Part shown: positions 8,534-16,537 of the stretch, one piece after another
Numbering within the stretch: position 1 is the stretch's first letter
Layout of the letters: each line of letters begins with the position of its first letter
Assembly (NCBI GenBank): GCA_910588865.1
Contig: CAJUSJ010000030.1
Coordinates: forward strand, 1 to 43,614
Direction: 5' to 3'
DNA length: 43,614 bases
From: an uncultured Lachnospiraceae bacterium
Lineage (GTDB): Bacteria > Bacillota > Clostridia > Lachnospirales > Lachnospiraceae
Notes under the pieces: generated by a model
What the model was told of the DNA's origin: nothing
The model's input: only the letters and a program-made list of their open reading frames with translations
Databases searched by the model: none
Translations under genes and position numbers: made by a program

Positions 8534-8555
8534 GATTAAAAACGAGGTACAGCAG

Positions 8556-10394
8556 ATGAATCTGAGAGAATTTACGGAGGCGGTAGATGCCAGAACCAGT
8601 GAGATGACCTGGGAAGAATCGCGGATGGTTTTCCACAGTCTTGCCAGGAAAGTTCCAAAGGAGAACCGGAAGGAATTTTTAGAGATCATGGATCAGGTGA
8701 AAAATACCTGTGTGGCTGAGGGAGGCGGCAAAAGCGCTGCCAAGATGGCCGCTTCCCAGGATAAGTCGGAGGTGAAGCGGGAGTATGCCAGGCTGAAGAA
8801 GCAGTTTGACCAAATCCAGGAGGGGGAGGTGTTCTTCCATGCACAGGGCTATGAGGACGATTCCTCCAGCTATTGGGACAGGGATTGGGTCTACGAGTTC
8901 GAAGATCCCTATAAAATCGGCAAGACCTACGAGGCGGCTGCCCGGCTGGTGGAGAGGTGTGTCAATGACGGGTTTTACAAAACCGCTCTGAATACATTTG
9001 AACTTATGACGGACACCGAAGCCGGGGTCAGTGACGGCGGAGATGGTTTTGAGATTGATTTTGATGAGATGATCAGGGAGCGTCTGATCTCCATAGATAC
9101 GGATGCCCTGAAGAAAAGCGTCCTCTATGGGGTTTATCAGAATACATCGCCAAAGGAGAGACCTGAGGTTCTCTACAGCTATGTGATCCTGCCCTTTTTC
9201 CGCGGTGTGAAGCTGGAGGAGATTCTGTCCATGGGAAAAACAGAACTTCCCGGCAGCTCCCGTTTTGTGGAGGAATGGATCGGGTTTCTCACAGACAAGC
9301 CGGGAGACGTGGCAGGACAGTTTTTGCGGGACGCGGTACTTTACCAGAAAAGCGGGGATGAGATGATGGAGGCGGCCCGGAAAGGAGCCAAATGTCATCC
9401 ATCTCTTCTCGCGGCGGTTCTGGAATATTTTGAGGAGAAGCAGGATACCAGCAGGCAGCTGGCTTTGGGTCAGGAGGCCCTTGGTCTGGTGGAAGAGAAA
9501 TATAAGGTTCGGGGTCAGATCGCCCTGAGTACAGCTCAGGCGGCCTTAAAGACCGGCAATGTGGAGCTGGCGGAGGAGTGCTGGCAGAAGGCATTTGAAT
9601 CTGATACCAATCCCCTCAATTACTTAAGGGTCGCGGCGGAGAGCCGGGATGGAAGGGCTTACCGGCAGAAGGCGCTCAAAATCATAGACAGCCTTCAGCC
9701 CAGGAAGGAAGCCTCATATAGCCTGGAACGGATAAAAGAACTGGAGACCAACAGTCTTTCGGAATATGAGAAGGCGGAACTTTTGTTCTTCATGGGCGAT
9801 TTTGACAGGGCTATGAAAAAATGTGAGACAGTCAGAGAAGGCCTGGGCTGGTCAGGACACTTTATCAAGTGCGGTCTTCCCCTGTTTCTGCTCTTGTTCC
9901 TGGACACAGATACTCTGGGAAAGGGCGGGTATTATGCCGCGGGGATGGCTGCGTCCAATATGGGATTTCAGGCCAGAGAGTATGAAAAGGGAACCCTCGG
10001 GGCCCTGGAGACAGAAAGAAAAAACAGCAAGGCGGCGGAAAATACGGACAGCACGGACCTGTTCTGGCAATGCTTTCGCAAATGGAAGGAAACCCTGACA
10101 CCGGAAGAGATTACCGGGGAGCAGGTCGGGACCTATGTGACGGTTCTGGAAAGGCTTATTGACCTGCGGGTGAGAGCCATTGTTTCCGGCCAGCACCGGA
10201 ATCATTATAGAAGCGTGGCCGCCCTGGCCGCAGCGTTGGGGGAGGTGAAGGAATCCCGGGGTGAGACAGGGGCCAAAAGGAAGATACTCCTTGGCTACAG
10301 GGAGGTATTTCCCAGACATTCCTCCTTCCATGAGGAACTGCGGGCCTATGGGATGCCGGACATCAGGAAGGGTGTGGGGAAGAAACCGCGGTGA
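8556..10394 (+). CDS. retron-associated helical-repeat protein, candidate effector
   Basis: 612 residues, not recognised with confidence. It begins 22 bp after the RT, so it is co-transcribed. It is soluble, rich in Glu, Lys and Ala, and looks almost wholly alpha-helical, with TPR-like helix pairs from about residue 260 to 440. No nuclease, NADase, protease, Walker or transmembrane motif is visible. A short hydrophobic stretch (LPLFLLLFLD) lies near 440. The C-terminal part (HYRSVAALAAALGEV followed by YREVFPRHSSFHEELR) resembles the helical C-terminal half of SWIM zinc-finger proteins, but no CxC...CxH finger is present. Position alone suggests it is the toxin or adaptor of the retron. Confidence 0.6.
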   Translation: MNLREFTEAVDARTSEMTWEESRMVFHSLARKVPKENRKEFLEIMDQVKNTCVAEGGGKSAAKMAASQDKSEVKREYARLKKQFDQIQEGEVFFHAQGYEDDSSSYWDRDWVYEFEDPYKIGKTYEAAARLVERCVNDGFYKTALNTFELMTDTEAGVSDGGDGFEIDFDEMIRERLISIDTDALKKSVLYGVYQNTSPKERPEVLYSYVILPFFRGVKLEEILSMGKTELPGSSRFVEEWIGFLTDKPGDVAGQFLRDAVLYQKSGDEMMEAARKGAKCHPSLLAAVLEYFEEKQDTSRQLALGQEALGLVEEKYKVRGQIALSTAQAALKTGNVELAEECWQKAFESDTNPLNYLRVAAESRDGRAYRQKALKIIDSLQPRKEASYSLERIKELETNSLSEYEKAELLFFMGDFDRAMKKCETVREGLGWSGHFIKCGLPLFLLLFLDTDTLGKGGYYAAGMAASNMGFQAREYEKGTLGALETERKNSKAAENTDSTDLFWQCFRKWKETLTPEEITGEQVGTYVTVLERLIDLRVRAIVSGQHRNHYRSVAALAAALGEVKESRGETGAKRKILLGYREVFPRHSSFHEELRAYGMPDIRKGVGKKPR

Positions 10395-10520
10395 GGCAGA
10401 GACCGCATATAGAAAATCGGCTTTTAGGCGCGGGGATTATTTTAATGATGGAAATGGAAGGCCATAATAAAGAGGAGAATGACGGAGAGAACACTGCGGA
10501 CAGAAAGGTGAGGAAGTGTT

Positions 10521-10949
10521 ATGCCATTAAGATTGCTGGCGCATATGGGAAAAAAGCAGGAGGGTTTACAGGTTGTTTTGGATAATGAAGATTTTTTCAT
10601 GAAAAACACCATAAATCAGCTGGACGAAAGAGTTAATGGTTTGACCAAACATACAGACGGCGCAACCTATATTGATCAGAGATATTTCAGAGATCGATTT
10701 GGGGCATATGTACCGTGGTTTGATCTGAGTACTGGAGGAAAGACGGTATTGAATATATTTTATAATCCTCAGATCTGCTTCAGCCAAAAAGAATGTGGAG
10801 AAAATGCCTGCGCTGATATTAAAAATTTAACTCATGGATGCGTAACTCCGGGATATATAGTTGATTATGACGGAGATGATCAATGCGATGTTATTGTTGA
10901 TGATAATCCTGACTGGCATTATACCAGTGTAAGAGAGGTGAATTCATGA
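10521..10949 (+). CDS. hypothetical protein, DUF4869-like
   Basis: 142 residues. The middle (FDLSTGGKTVLNIFYNPQICFSQ) and the following CGENA recall the DUF4869 pattern known from Lachnospiraceae, but I hold this loosely. There is no signal peptide or membrane segment. An in-frame ATG at 10545 is an alternative start; GAGGAAG supports 10521. GC content is clearly below that of the flanking genes. Its stop overlaps the start of the next gene by 4 bp (ATGA), so the two products are probably made together and may interact. Confidence 0.5.
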   Translation: MPLRLLAHMGKKQEGLQVVLDNEDFFMKNTINQLDERVNGLTKHTDGATYIDQRYFRDRFGAYVPWFDLSTGGKTVLNIFYNPQICFSQKECGENACADIKNLTHGCVTPGYIVDYDGDDQCDVIVDDNPDWHYTSVREVNS

Positions 10950-11347
10950 GTGAGATGATTTATTATAATCAAGGTGACTTATTTATCCAGCTTTGTAAAT
11001 GCGTTAATATCTACGAAGGCATGTCGGCCACCGGGAAAAGCTTCCTGCCCAGATTTGCGGAGAAATTTGCGGATGCGCCAAGATTTATCAGAGTTTCCAC
11101 AAAAAAAGAATATGATGTGTTAATCTCCAAAGGAAAAGAACTTCTGGGCTCGGAAGATGATATATTATTTCTGGACAGGTTTGATTTGTTTGGAAGCGAT
11201 CAGGTTATTGATGTGATTGGCGGTTTTCGGAATATCTGTATCTTGATTGATTATAAACAGTTTATCGGTTTGCCTTTTAAAAAGATTGCGGTGGCCACCA
11301 TAAAATATGACGGGAAAAGATTTGAGGTGAAAAGTGAGAAGGCATAA
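10946..11347 (+). CDS. small P-loop NTP-binding protein
   Basis: 133 residues with a Walker A motif GMSATGKS (25-32) and a Walker-B-like DDILFLDR about 50 residues later. It is too short to carry a full AAA+ or ABC module, so it is a minimal P-loop protein. It is translationally coupled to the preceding low-GC gene. The pair lies between the retron and the first molybdenum hydroxylase operon and looks acquired. The function is unknown; a regulatory or defence pair is possible but unproven. Confidence 0.55.
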   Translation: MSEMIYYNQGDLFIQLCKCVNIYEGMSATGKSFLPRFAEKFADAPRFIRVSTKKEYDVLISKGKELLGSEDDILFLDRFDLFGSDQVIDVIGGFRNICILIDYKQFIGLPFKKIAVATIKYDGKRFEVKSEKA

Positions 11348-11474
11348 ATAACCATCTTATTGGACAACCCAGAAAAATCTGTAGCCCATGTCACACCTGT
11401 CAAACGCGCTTCTGGAATTTCTTTACAAATCCATTTACAATTTAATTACATAATAGACAAGGAGGATCATGTAA

Positions 11475-12344
11475 ATGGTATTACCTCAGTTTGAGTATCT
11501 GGCCCCTGCCACCATAGGAGAAGCCTGCAACCTGCTTCTGGAACTGGGAGAAGGCGCGAAGGTCATGGCTGGAGCTACCGATTTAATCCCGCCCATGAAA
11601 GACAAGGTCATCACACCTGAATATCTCATTGATTTAAAGAAAATCCCGGGCCTTGATTACCTGGAGTATGACCAGGAGGAGGGGCTGAAGATCGGCGCTC
11701 TCACCACGCTTCGGACATTGGAGACCTCTCCTCTGGTGAAGGAGAAGAACCCGGCAGTGGCTCATGCGGCAAAAATGGTGGCTTCCACCCAGATCCGCAT
11801 GAAGGGCACCATGGCAGGCAATCTCTGCAACGCTTCCCCGTCCTGTGACAGCGCTCCTAACCTGGTGGCCCAGGGGGCGAAAATCCTGGTCCAGGGTCCC
11901 AACAAAGACCGTTATATCAACATCGAAGATTTTTTCCTGGGAGTGAAAAAGACCAGCCTTGAACCAGGAGAGATCGTAACCGGGATCGTGATCCCGCCGT
12001 TAAAAGAGCATGAGGCGGCCGCCTACATCAAACACGCGGTGAGAAAGGCCATGGATCTGGCTATCATCGGAGTGGCTGTGAAGATACGAGTGGAAAATGG
12101 GATCTGCACAGACGCGAAGATCGCTCTAGGGGCTGTGGCGACAACTCCTATCCGGGCTCCAAAGGCGGAGGAGGCTCTCGTGGGCAGGGAACTGACTGAT
12201 GAAGTGATCGTGAAAGCCTCAGAGGAAGCCATGAATTCCTGCGATCCCATTTCCGATATCCGCGCGTCCAAGGAGTACCGGAAGGATATGGTCCGGGTGT
12301 TTACAAAGAGAGCCATCCGTCAGGCGATGGAACAGCTGGCATAG
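11475..12344 (+). CDS. molybdenum hydroxylase FAD-binding subunit (CoxM/XdhB-like)
   Basis: 289 residues with the FAD-binding pattern of the xanthine dehydrogenase/CO dehydrogenase medium subunit: AGATDL near residue 33, TQIRMKGTMAGNLCNASP near 107-124, and the C-terminal CO-dehydrogenase flavoprotein domain. It passes electrons from the [2Fe-2S] subunit to an acceptor. AAGGAGG precedes the ATG. The Fe-S and molybdopterin subunit genes follow directly, so this is the first gene of a three-subunit hydroxylase operon. Confidence 0.93.
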   Translation: MVLPQFEYLAPATIGEACNLLLELGEGAKVMAGATDLIPPMKDKVITPEYLIDLKKIPGLDYLEYDQEEGLKIGALTTLRTLETSPLVKEKNPAVAHAAKMVASTQIRMKGTMAGNLCNASPSCDSAPNLVAQGAKILVQGPNKDRYINIEDFFLGVKKTSLEPGEIVTGIVIPPLKEHEAAAYIKHAVRKAMDLAIIGVAVKIRVENGICTDAKIALGAVATTPIRAPKAEEALVGRELTDEVIVKASEEAMNSCDPISDIRASKEYRKDMVRVFTKRAIRQAMEQLA

Positions 12345-12375
12345 AGGAATCAAGGGAAAAAAGGAGGCCAAGAGA

Positions 12376-12870
12376 ATGGTACATAAACATACAATCAGTT
12401 TGACAGTCAACGGCGATCAGATCGATGCCATCGTAAAAGACAATCTGACCCTGTTGGATTTCCTGCGGGACCAGCTGTTTCTTACCGGGACAAAGAAAGG
12501 CTGCGAGGAAGGAGAGTGCGGCGCGTGTACGGTGATGCTGGATGGCAATCCGGTGAACTCCTGCTGTACTCTGGCAGTGGAGTGCGACGGCCATGACATT
12601 GTCACGGTGGAAGGCATCGCGAGGGATGGACAGCTCCATCCTGTTCAGAGACAGTTTATTGAAAAATGGGCCCTGCAGTGCGGTTACTGTACCCCGGGCA
12701 TGATTATGTCCGCCAAGGCTCTGCTGGACCGGAATCCTCATCCAACAGAGCTGGAGATCAGAGAAGCCATTGAAGGAAACCTGTGCCGTTGTACCGGGTA
12801 TGCCAAGATCGTGGAGGCGATCCAGGCAGCCGCGGCTGAGATGAACTGGGAGGAGGCAAGTCATGCATAA
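12376..12870 (+). CDS. molybdenum hydroxylase [2Fe-2S] subunit
   Basis: 164 residues with both expected clusters: a plant-type ferredoxin set (CEEGECGACTVM and a following Cys) and the second set CGYCTPG...CRCTGY. It carries electrons between the molybdenum site and FAD. AAGGAGGCC lies upstream. The last 8 bp overlap the next gene, which suggests coupled translation of the complex. Confidence 0.95.
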   Translation: MVHKHTISLTVNGDQIDAIVKDNLTLLDFLRDQLFLTGTKKGCEEGECGACTVMLDGNPVNSCCTLAVECDGHDIVTVEGIARDGQLHPVQRQFIEKWALQCGYCTPGMIMSAKALLDRNPHPTELEIREAIEGNLCRCTGYAKIVEAIQAAAAEMNWEEASHA

Positions 12871-15226
12871 AGATTGTGATAAGACGTATTTTAAGAAGCC
12901 GGAATTTTACCGCCTGACAGGCGAGAATAATTATGTGCGTATTGACGCTGAGGATAAGGTGACAGGCCACGGCCAGTATGTAGGCGACATCATGTTTCCT
13001 GACATGCTCACAGGCAAGATGGTCAGAAGTCCTTATGCCAGAGCCAGGATCCTGTCCATCGACACCAGCGAGGCCGAGAAGGTGCCTGGTGTAAAATGCG
13101 TTCTGACTCCCAAGGATTTTAAATGGGCGGCGAAAGTTGGAAACGGTGAGTTTGCCGCGGAATTCGCCGACAAGGAAGTGTTGTGCGGCGAGATGGTCCG
13201 CCAGGTAGGCGACGAGGTCGCGGCGGTCGCGGCAGTGGACGAGGAGACCGCTCAGATCGCCGCGGATTTAATCAAGGTAGAGTACGAAGTCCTTCCGGGT
13301 GTTTTCGATCCCTTTGAGGCCATGGAGGAAGGCGCTCCCGAGGTAAACTGGGAGGGCAAGGGTCTGCGCAACATCGGAATGCAGTCTGTGATGAAGGCAG
13401 GAACGGATATTGACGAGGAATTTGGCAAAGCCGCCTACACCCAGCACCGGGAGTATGGCACCCACCGCATGGTTCATGCGGCCATGGAGCCTCATGGGGC
13501 CGTGGCAACCTATCGAAACGGAACCTACACGGTGTGGATGTCCACCCAGATGGCCTATGTTGACCAGTTCTGGTATGCCCGCTGCTTAGGCGTTCCGGAG
13601 AACAGGGTGAGGATCATCAAGCCCCTGGTTGGCGGTGGCTTCGGGGGCAAGCTGGACTCTTACTCTTTCGGCCTGTGCGCGGCAAAGATGGCAGAGATGA
13701 CCGGACGTCCGGTGCGCATGATTCTGTCCCGTGAGGAAGTGTTCCAGACCACCCGCCACCGTCATCCCATTTATATGAAGATCGACACCGCCTTTGGAGC
13801 GGATGGAAAGCTTCTGGCCAAAAAGTGCTACCATGTATTGGACGGCGGCCCCTACGGCGGTTCCGGAGTGGCTTCCTGCGCTCAGGCTACTCTGTGGGCA
13901 AACTTCCCCTACAAGATGAATTCCGTGGATTTCCTGGCAAGGCGTATCTACACCAACAACCCGTCCGCGGGAGCCATGAGAGGTTACACGGCCTGCCAGG
14001 TACATTTTGCCCATGATCTGAATATGCAGTACGCGGCAGACCAGATGGGCATTGACCCTGTTGAGTTCCGCAAGATCAGCGCCGCGGACCCGGGCTATGT
14101 GGCCCCGGCAGGTTTGACCATCACCAGCTGCGCCTACAAGGAAACCCTGGACACAGCGGCAAAGGAGATCGGCTGGTACGAGAAAAAGGGAAAGATGAAG
14201 AAAGGCGAAGGCATCGGCTTCGCGGGAACCGGCTTTGTGTCAGGAACCGGATTCGCGGTGCTGGAGGCTCCCAACCAGAGTTCTGCCTGCGTGACTGTGC
14301 GTCTGAACAAGAGGGGGATGGCTTCCCTGTATATTGGTTCCCATGATATCGGCCAGGGATCCGATACGGTCATGACAGCCATTGTGGCAGAGGAACTGGG
14401 CCTTCCCATGGATATGGTGAAAACCTTTATGTCCGATACCTTCCTGACCCCATGGGATTCCGGTTCCTACGGAAGCCGCGTAACCTTCCTGGCAGGAAAC
14501 GCTGCCCGCCGCGCGGCGGTGGATGCCAAGAGACAGCTGTTTGAGGTTATCGGGCCCATGTGGGGCGTGATGCCGGAGACTCTGGAGTGCCTGGAGGGAA
14601 AGGTGATCAGCAAGGAGAAAGCGGAGCTTCAGATGCCCATAGGCGACGCCATGTTCCGGTACATGACAGTTAAGGGAGGCGACGAGCTGGTGGGTGTGGG
14701 TTCCTATTATCACAGAACCGACAATTCCCAGTACAATGGTGTCAACACCACCAACTATGCCCCGGCATACAGCTTCTCCACCGGAGCCGCCCACCTGACC
14801 GTGGACGAGGAGACAGGGGTGCTGGATATTGATGAGTTTGTGTTTGCCCACGACTGCGGCCGGGCCTTAAACCGCCGGGCTGTGGAGGGTCAGCTGGAAG
14901 GCTCCATCGGAATGGGCCTGGGTTACGCGGTTTACGAGCACAATATCACAAAGGAAGGAAAGGTATTAAACCCCAACTTCCGGGATTACCGTCTGCCGAC
15001 AGCCCTCGATATGCCTAAGATGCGCACCTTCTACGACTTTACACCAGACCAGGAAGGCCCTCTGGGAGCCAAGGAAGCGGGAGAAGGTTCCGCCGCCCCG
15101 GTGGCTCCGGCTATCGCCAACGCGGTGAATATGGCTACGGGAATCTATTTCACAGAACTTCCCCTGGACCCGGAGCACATCTGGAGAGCCCTCCATGGGA
15201 TGAAGGATGACAGAAACAGCAAATAA
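12863..15226 (+). CDS. molybdenum hydroxylase large, molybdopterin-binding subunit
   Basis: 787 residues, normal for the xanthine dehydrogenase/aldehyde oxidase family. Cofactor-binding signatures are GGGFGGK, GAMRGYTA and GSHDIGQGSDT, and the C-terminal active-site region reads GAKEAGEGSAAP. It hydroxylates or reduces a small, probably heterocyclic or aromatic, substrate at the molybdenum centre. The surrounding signatures do not tell me whether that is a purine, nicotinate-like compound or another. With the FAD and Fe-S genes just upstream it forms a complete cytoplasmic complex. Confidence 0.93.
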   Translation: MHKDCDKTYFKKPEFYRLTGENNYVRIDAEDKVTGHGQYVGDIMFPDMLTGKMVRSPYARARILSIDTSEAEKVPGVKCVLTPKDFKWAAKVGNGEFAAEFADKEVLCGEMVRQVGDEVAAVAAVDEETAQIAADLIKVEYEVLPGVFDPFEAMEEGAPEVNWEGKGLRNIGMQSVMKAGTDIDEEFGKAAYTQHREYGTHRMVHAAMEPHGAVATYRNGTYTVWMSTQMAYVDQFWYARCLGVPENRVRIIKPLVGGGFGGKLDSYSFGLCAAKMAEMTGRPVRMILSREEVFQTTRHRHPIYMKIDTAFGADGKLLAKKCYHVLDGGPYGGSGVASCAQATLWANFPYKMNSVDFLARRIYTNNPSAGAMRGYTACQVHFAHDLNMQYAADQMGIDPVEFRKISAADPGYVAPAGLTITSCAYKETLDTAAKEIGWYEKKGKMKKGEGIGFAGTGFVSGTGFAVLEAPNQSSACVTVRLNKRGMASLYIGSHDIGQGSDTVMTAIVAEELGLPMDMVKTFMSDTFLTPWDSGSYGSRVTFLAGNAARRAAVDAKRQLFEVIGPMWGVMPETLECLEGKVISKEKAELQMPIGDAMFRYMTVKGGDELVGVGSYYHRTDNSQYNGVNTTNYAPAYSFSTGAAHLTVDEETGVLDIDEFVFAHDCGRALNRRAVEGQLEGSIGMGLGYAVYEHNITKEGKVLNPNFRDYRLPTALDMPKMRTFYDFTPDQEGPLGAKEAGEGSAAPVAPAIANAVNMATGIYFTELPLDPEHIWRALHGMKDDRNSK

Positions 15227-15263
15227 AAAATCCTTTTGCCATAAGAGAGAAGGAGAACCGAGT

Positions 15264-15515
15264 ATGGGACGGAAACTAAAAACAATGGTGTTGAACGGTA
15301 CAGAGGTGAAGGAGGCCGGGTGCATGGATTATGTGTGCCGGTACTGCGGCGGCAAGGCCACGGCCTTGAATTTTGTGGCAGACATGTGCCTTCAGGTCTA
15401 CGCGAAACACAACGGCCTGTGCGGAGCCTATACGGATTCAGAGAAATACCGGGGATATGTGACGGACTGCGGTACCTGCGCGCGTCAAAAAGAAGGGGAA
15501 TGCGTGCTGGATTGA
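15264..15515 (+). CDS. small eight-cysteine protein of the hydroxylase operon
   Basis: 83 residues from an ATG that follows AAGGAGA; an in-frame ATG at 15207 lies inside the previous gene and is less likely. There are eight cysteines, at 20, 25, 28, 42, 53, 69, 72 and 80, including two CxxC pairs (CRYC and CGTC). They probably bind zinc or an Fe-S cluster. It starts 37 bp after the large subunit and ends just before a strong terminator, so it belongs to that operon. An accessory, electron-transfer or maturation role is inference; I do not recognise the family. Confidence 0.65.
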   Translation: MGRKLKTMVLNGTEVKEAGCMDYVCRYCGGKATALNFVADMCLQVYAKHNGLCGAYTDSEKYRGYVTDCGTCARQKEGECVLD

Positions 15516-15522
15516 GTAAGAC

Positions 15523-15573
15523 AAAAGACGGAAATGCCCAGAACAGATGGAAAGGGGCGTTTCCGTCTTTTTT
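15523..15573 (+). terminator. rho-independent terminator of the first hydroxylase operon
   Basis: A stem of about 15 bp (AAGACGGAAAtGCCC with its complement, one G-U pair) around a 14-base loop, followed by a run of T. It lies 8 bp after the stop of the eight-cysteine protein. Confidence 0.9.
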
Positions 15574-15604
15574 AAGTCCCAGCGTGGACCATATCCGCTC
15601 CTCA

Positions 15605-15633
15605 TTGACCTGCCAAGATGTTTATGGTAGGAT
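15605..15633 (+). promoter_or_regulatory. promoter for the metallophosphoesterase gene
   Basis: TTGACC (15605-15610), 17 bp, TAGGAT (15628-15633), shortly after the preceding terminator. Confidence 0.6.
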
Positions 15634-15681
15634 ATTTGTATGGCTTTAATGAGAGGCGATATATATGAGGGAGGGATCGGG

Positions 15682-16479
15682 ATGGGTACTTATGTCATGA
15701 GCGATATTCATGGCTGCCGGGACGAATTTCTGACCATGCTTGACAAGATCGGATTTTCCGGGTCAGACCAGCTGTTTCTGGCAGGCGATTACATTGACAG
15801 AGGGAAAAAAAGTCTTGAGATGCTTAAGTGGATTGAGGCCTGCCCCGCCAATGTCCATCTGGTCAGAGGAAACCACGACGAGGAATTCGCGTCCAATATA
15901 GACCTGATGATGGACGTTGATAAACAGTATGGGCTGAAGTCCAACCTTGACGCCAATGAGGACGGGGTGGCTCTCTATGAGACTTTTCGGTATCTTCTGA
16001 GAGCGAAGGAACTGACGGTATGGTTCTTTGACTACTATAAAACCATAAAAAGTCTTCTGGAAGATTGGAATGTGACTCTCAATGATTTATGCAGGTGGAG
16101 AGACTTGATCCGCGAGATGCCTTTTTACTTTGAGACACCTATAGGCGGTCGGGACTGTGTGATTGTACACGGCGGATACGCGGAGGATTTAGAGAAAATC
16201 GGCCTGGGAGATACCAGTCCAGAGGAATTCTATCTTCACGCCAGGATGGAAGGGTATCTGCTGGGAGGCAAGCGTCGCGGGATGGTCATAGCCGGCCACA
16301 CGCCCACAACCGTGGAAGGGGAATTTACCTACAATGAAGGGAATGTGTTCCGGTATTACGATGAGGAGAAGGACTGTATTTTTTATGACATAGACTGCGG
16401 GTGCGTGTTCCGGGAACTGAATCCGAAAGGAAAGCTTGCCTGCATCCGGCTGGAAGATGAGAAAATTTTTTATGTGTAA
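15682..16479 (+). CDS. PPP-family metallophosphoesterase
   Basis: 265 residues with the metallophosphatase blocks DIH (8-10), GDYIDRG (35-41) and RGNHDE (62-67), plus later His motifs (VHGGY and AGHTPT). It resembles bacterial serine/threonine phosphatases of the PrpA/ApaH type and needs two metal ions. The ATG at 15682 follows GAGGGAGGGA; an ATG at 15640 would lack a good ribosome site. The target could be a phosphoprotein or a dinucleoside polyphosphate. Confidence 0.85.
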   Translation: MGTYVMSDIHGCRDEFLTMLDKIGFSGSDQLFLAGDYIDRGKKSLEMLKWIEACPANVHLVRGNHDEEFASNIDLMMDVDKQYGLKSNLDANEDGVALYETFRYLLRAKELTVWFFDYYKTIKSLLEDWNVTLNDLCRWRDLIREMPFYFETPIGGRDCVIVHGGYAEDLEKIGLGDTSPEEFYLHARMEGYLLGGKRRGMVIAGHTPTTVEGEFTYNEGNVFRYYDEEKDCIFYDIDCGCVFRELNPKGKLACIRLEDEKIFYV

Positions 16480-16537
16480 GGCCATGCCCGATTATCCAGA
16501 GCTGATTAAACGGTAAGAAAAAGAAAGGGGACTTGGG

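Noticed and set aside
10391..10585. 64-codon frame starting with a GTG that overlaps the stop of the retron partner
   Set aside because: It runs into the next gene in another frame, has no ribosome site of its own and shows no family pattern.
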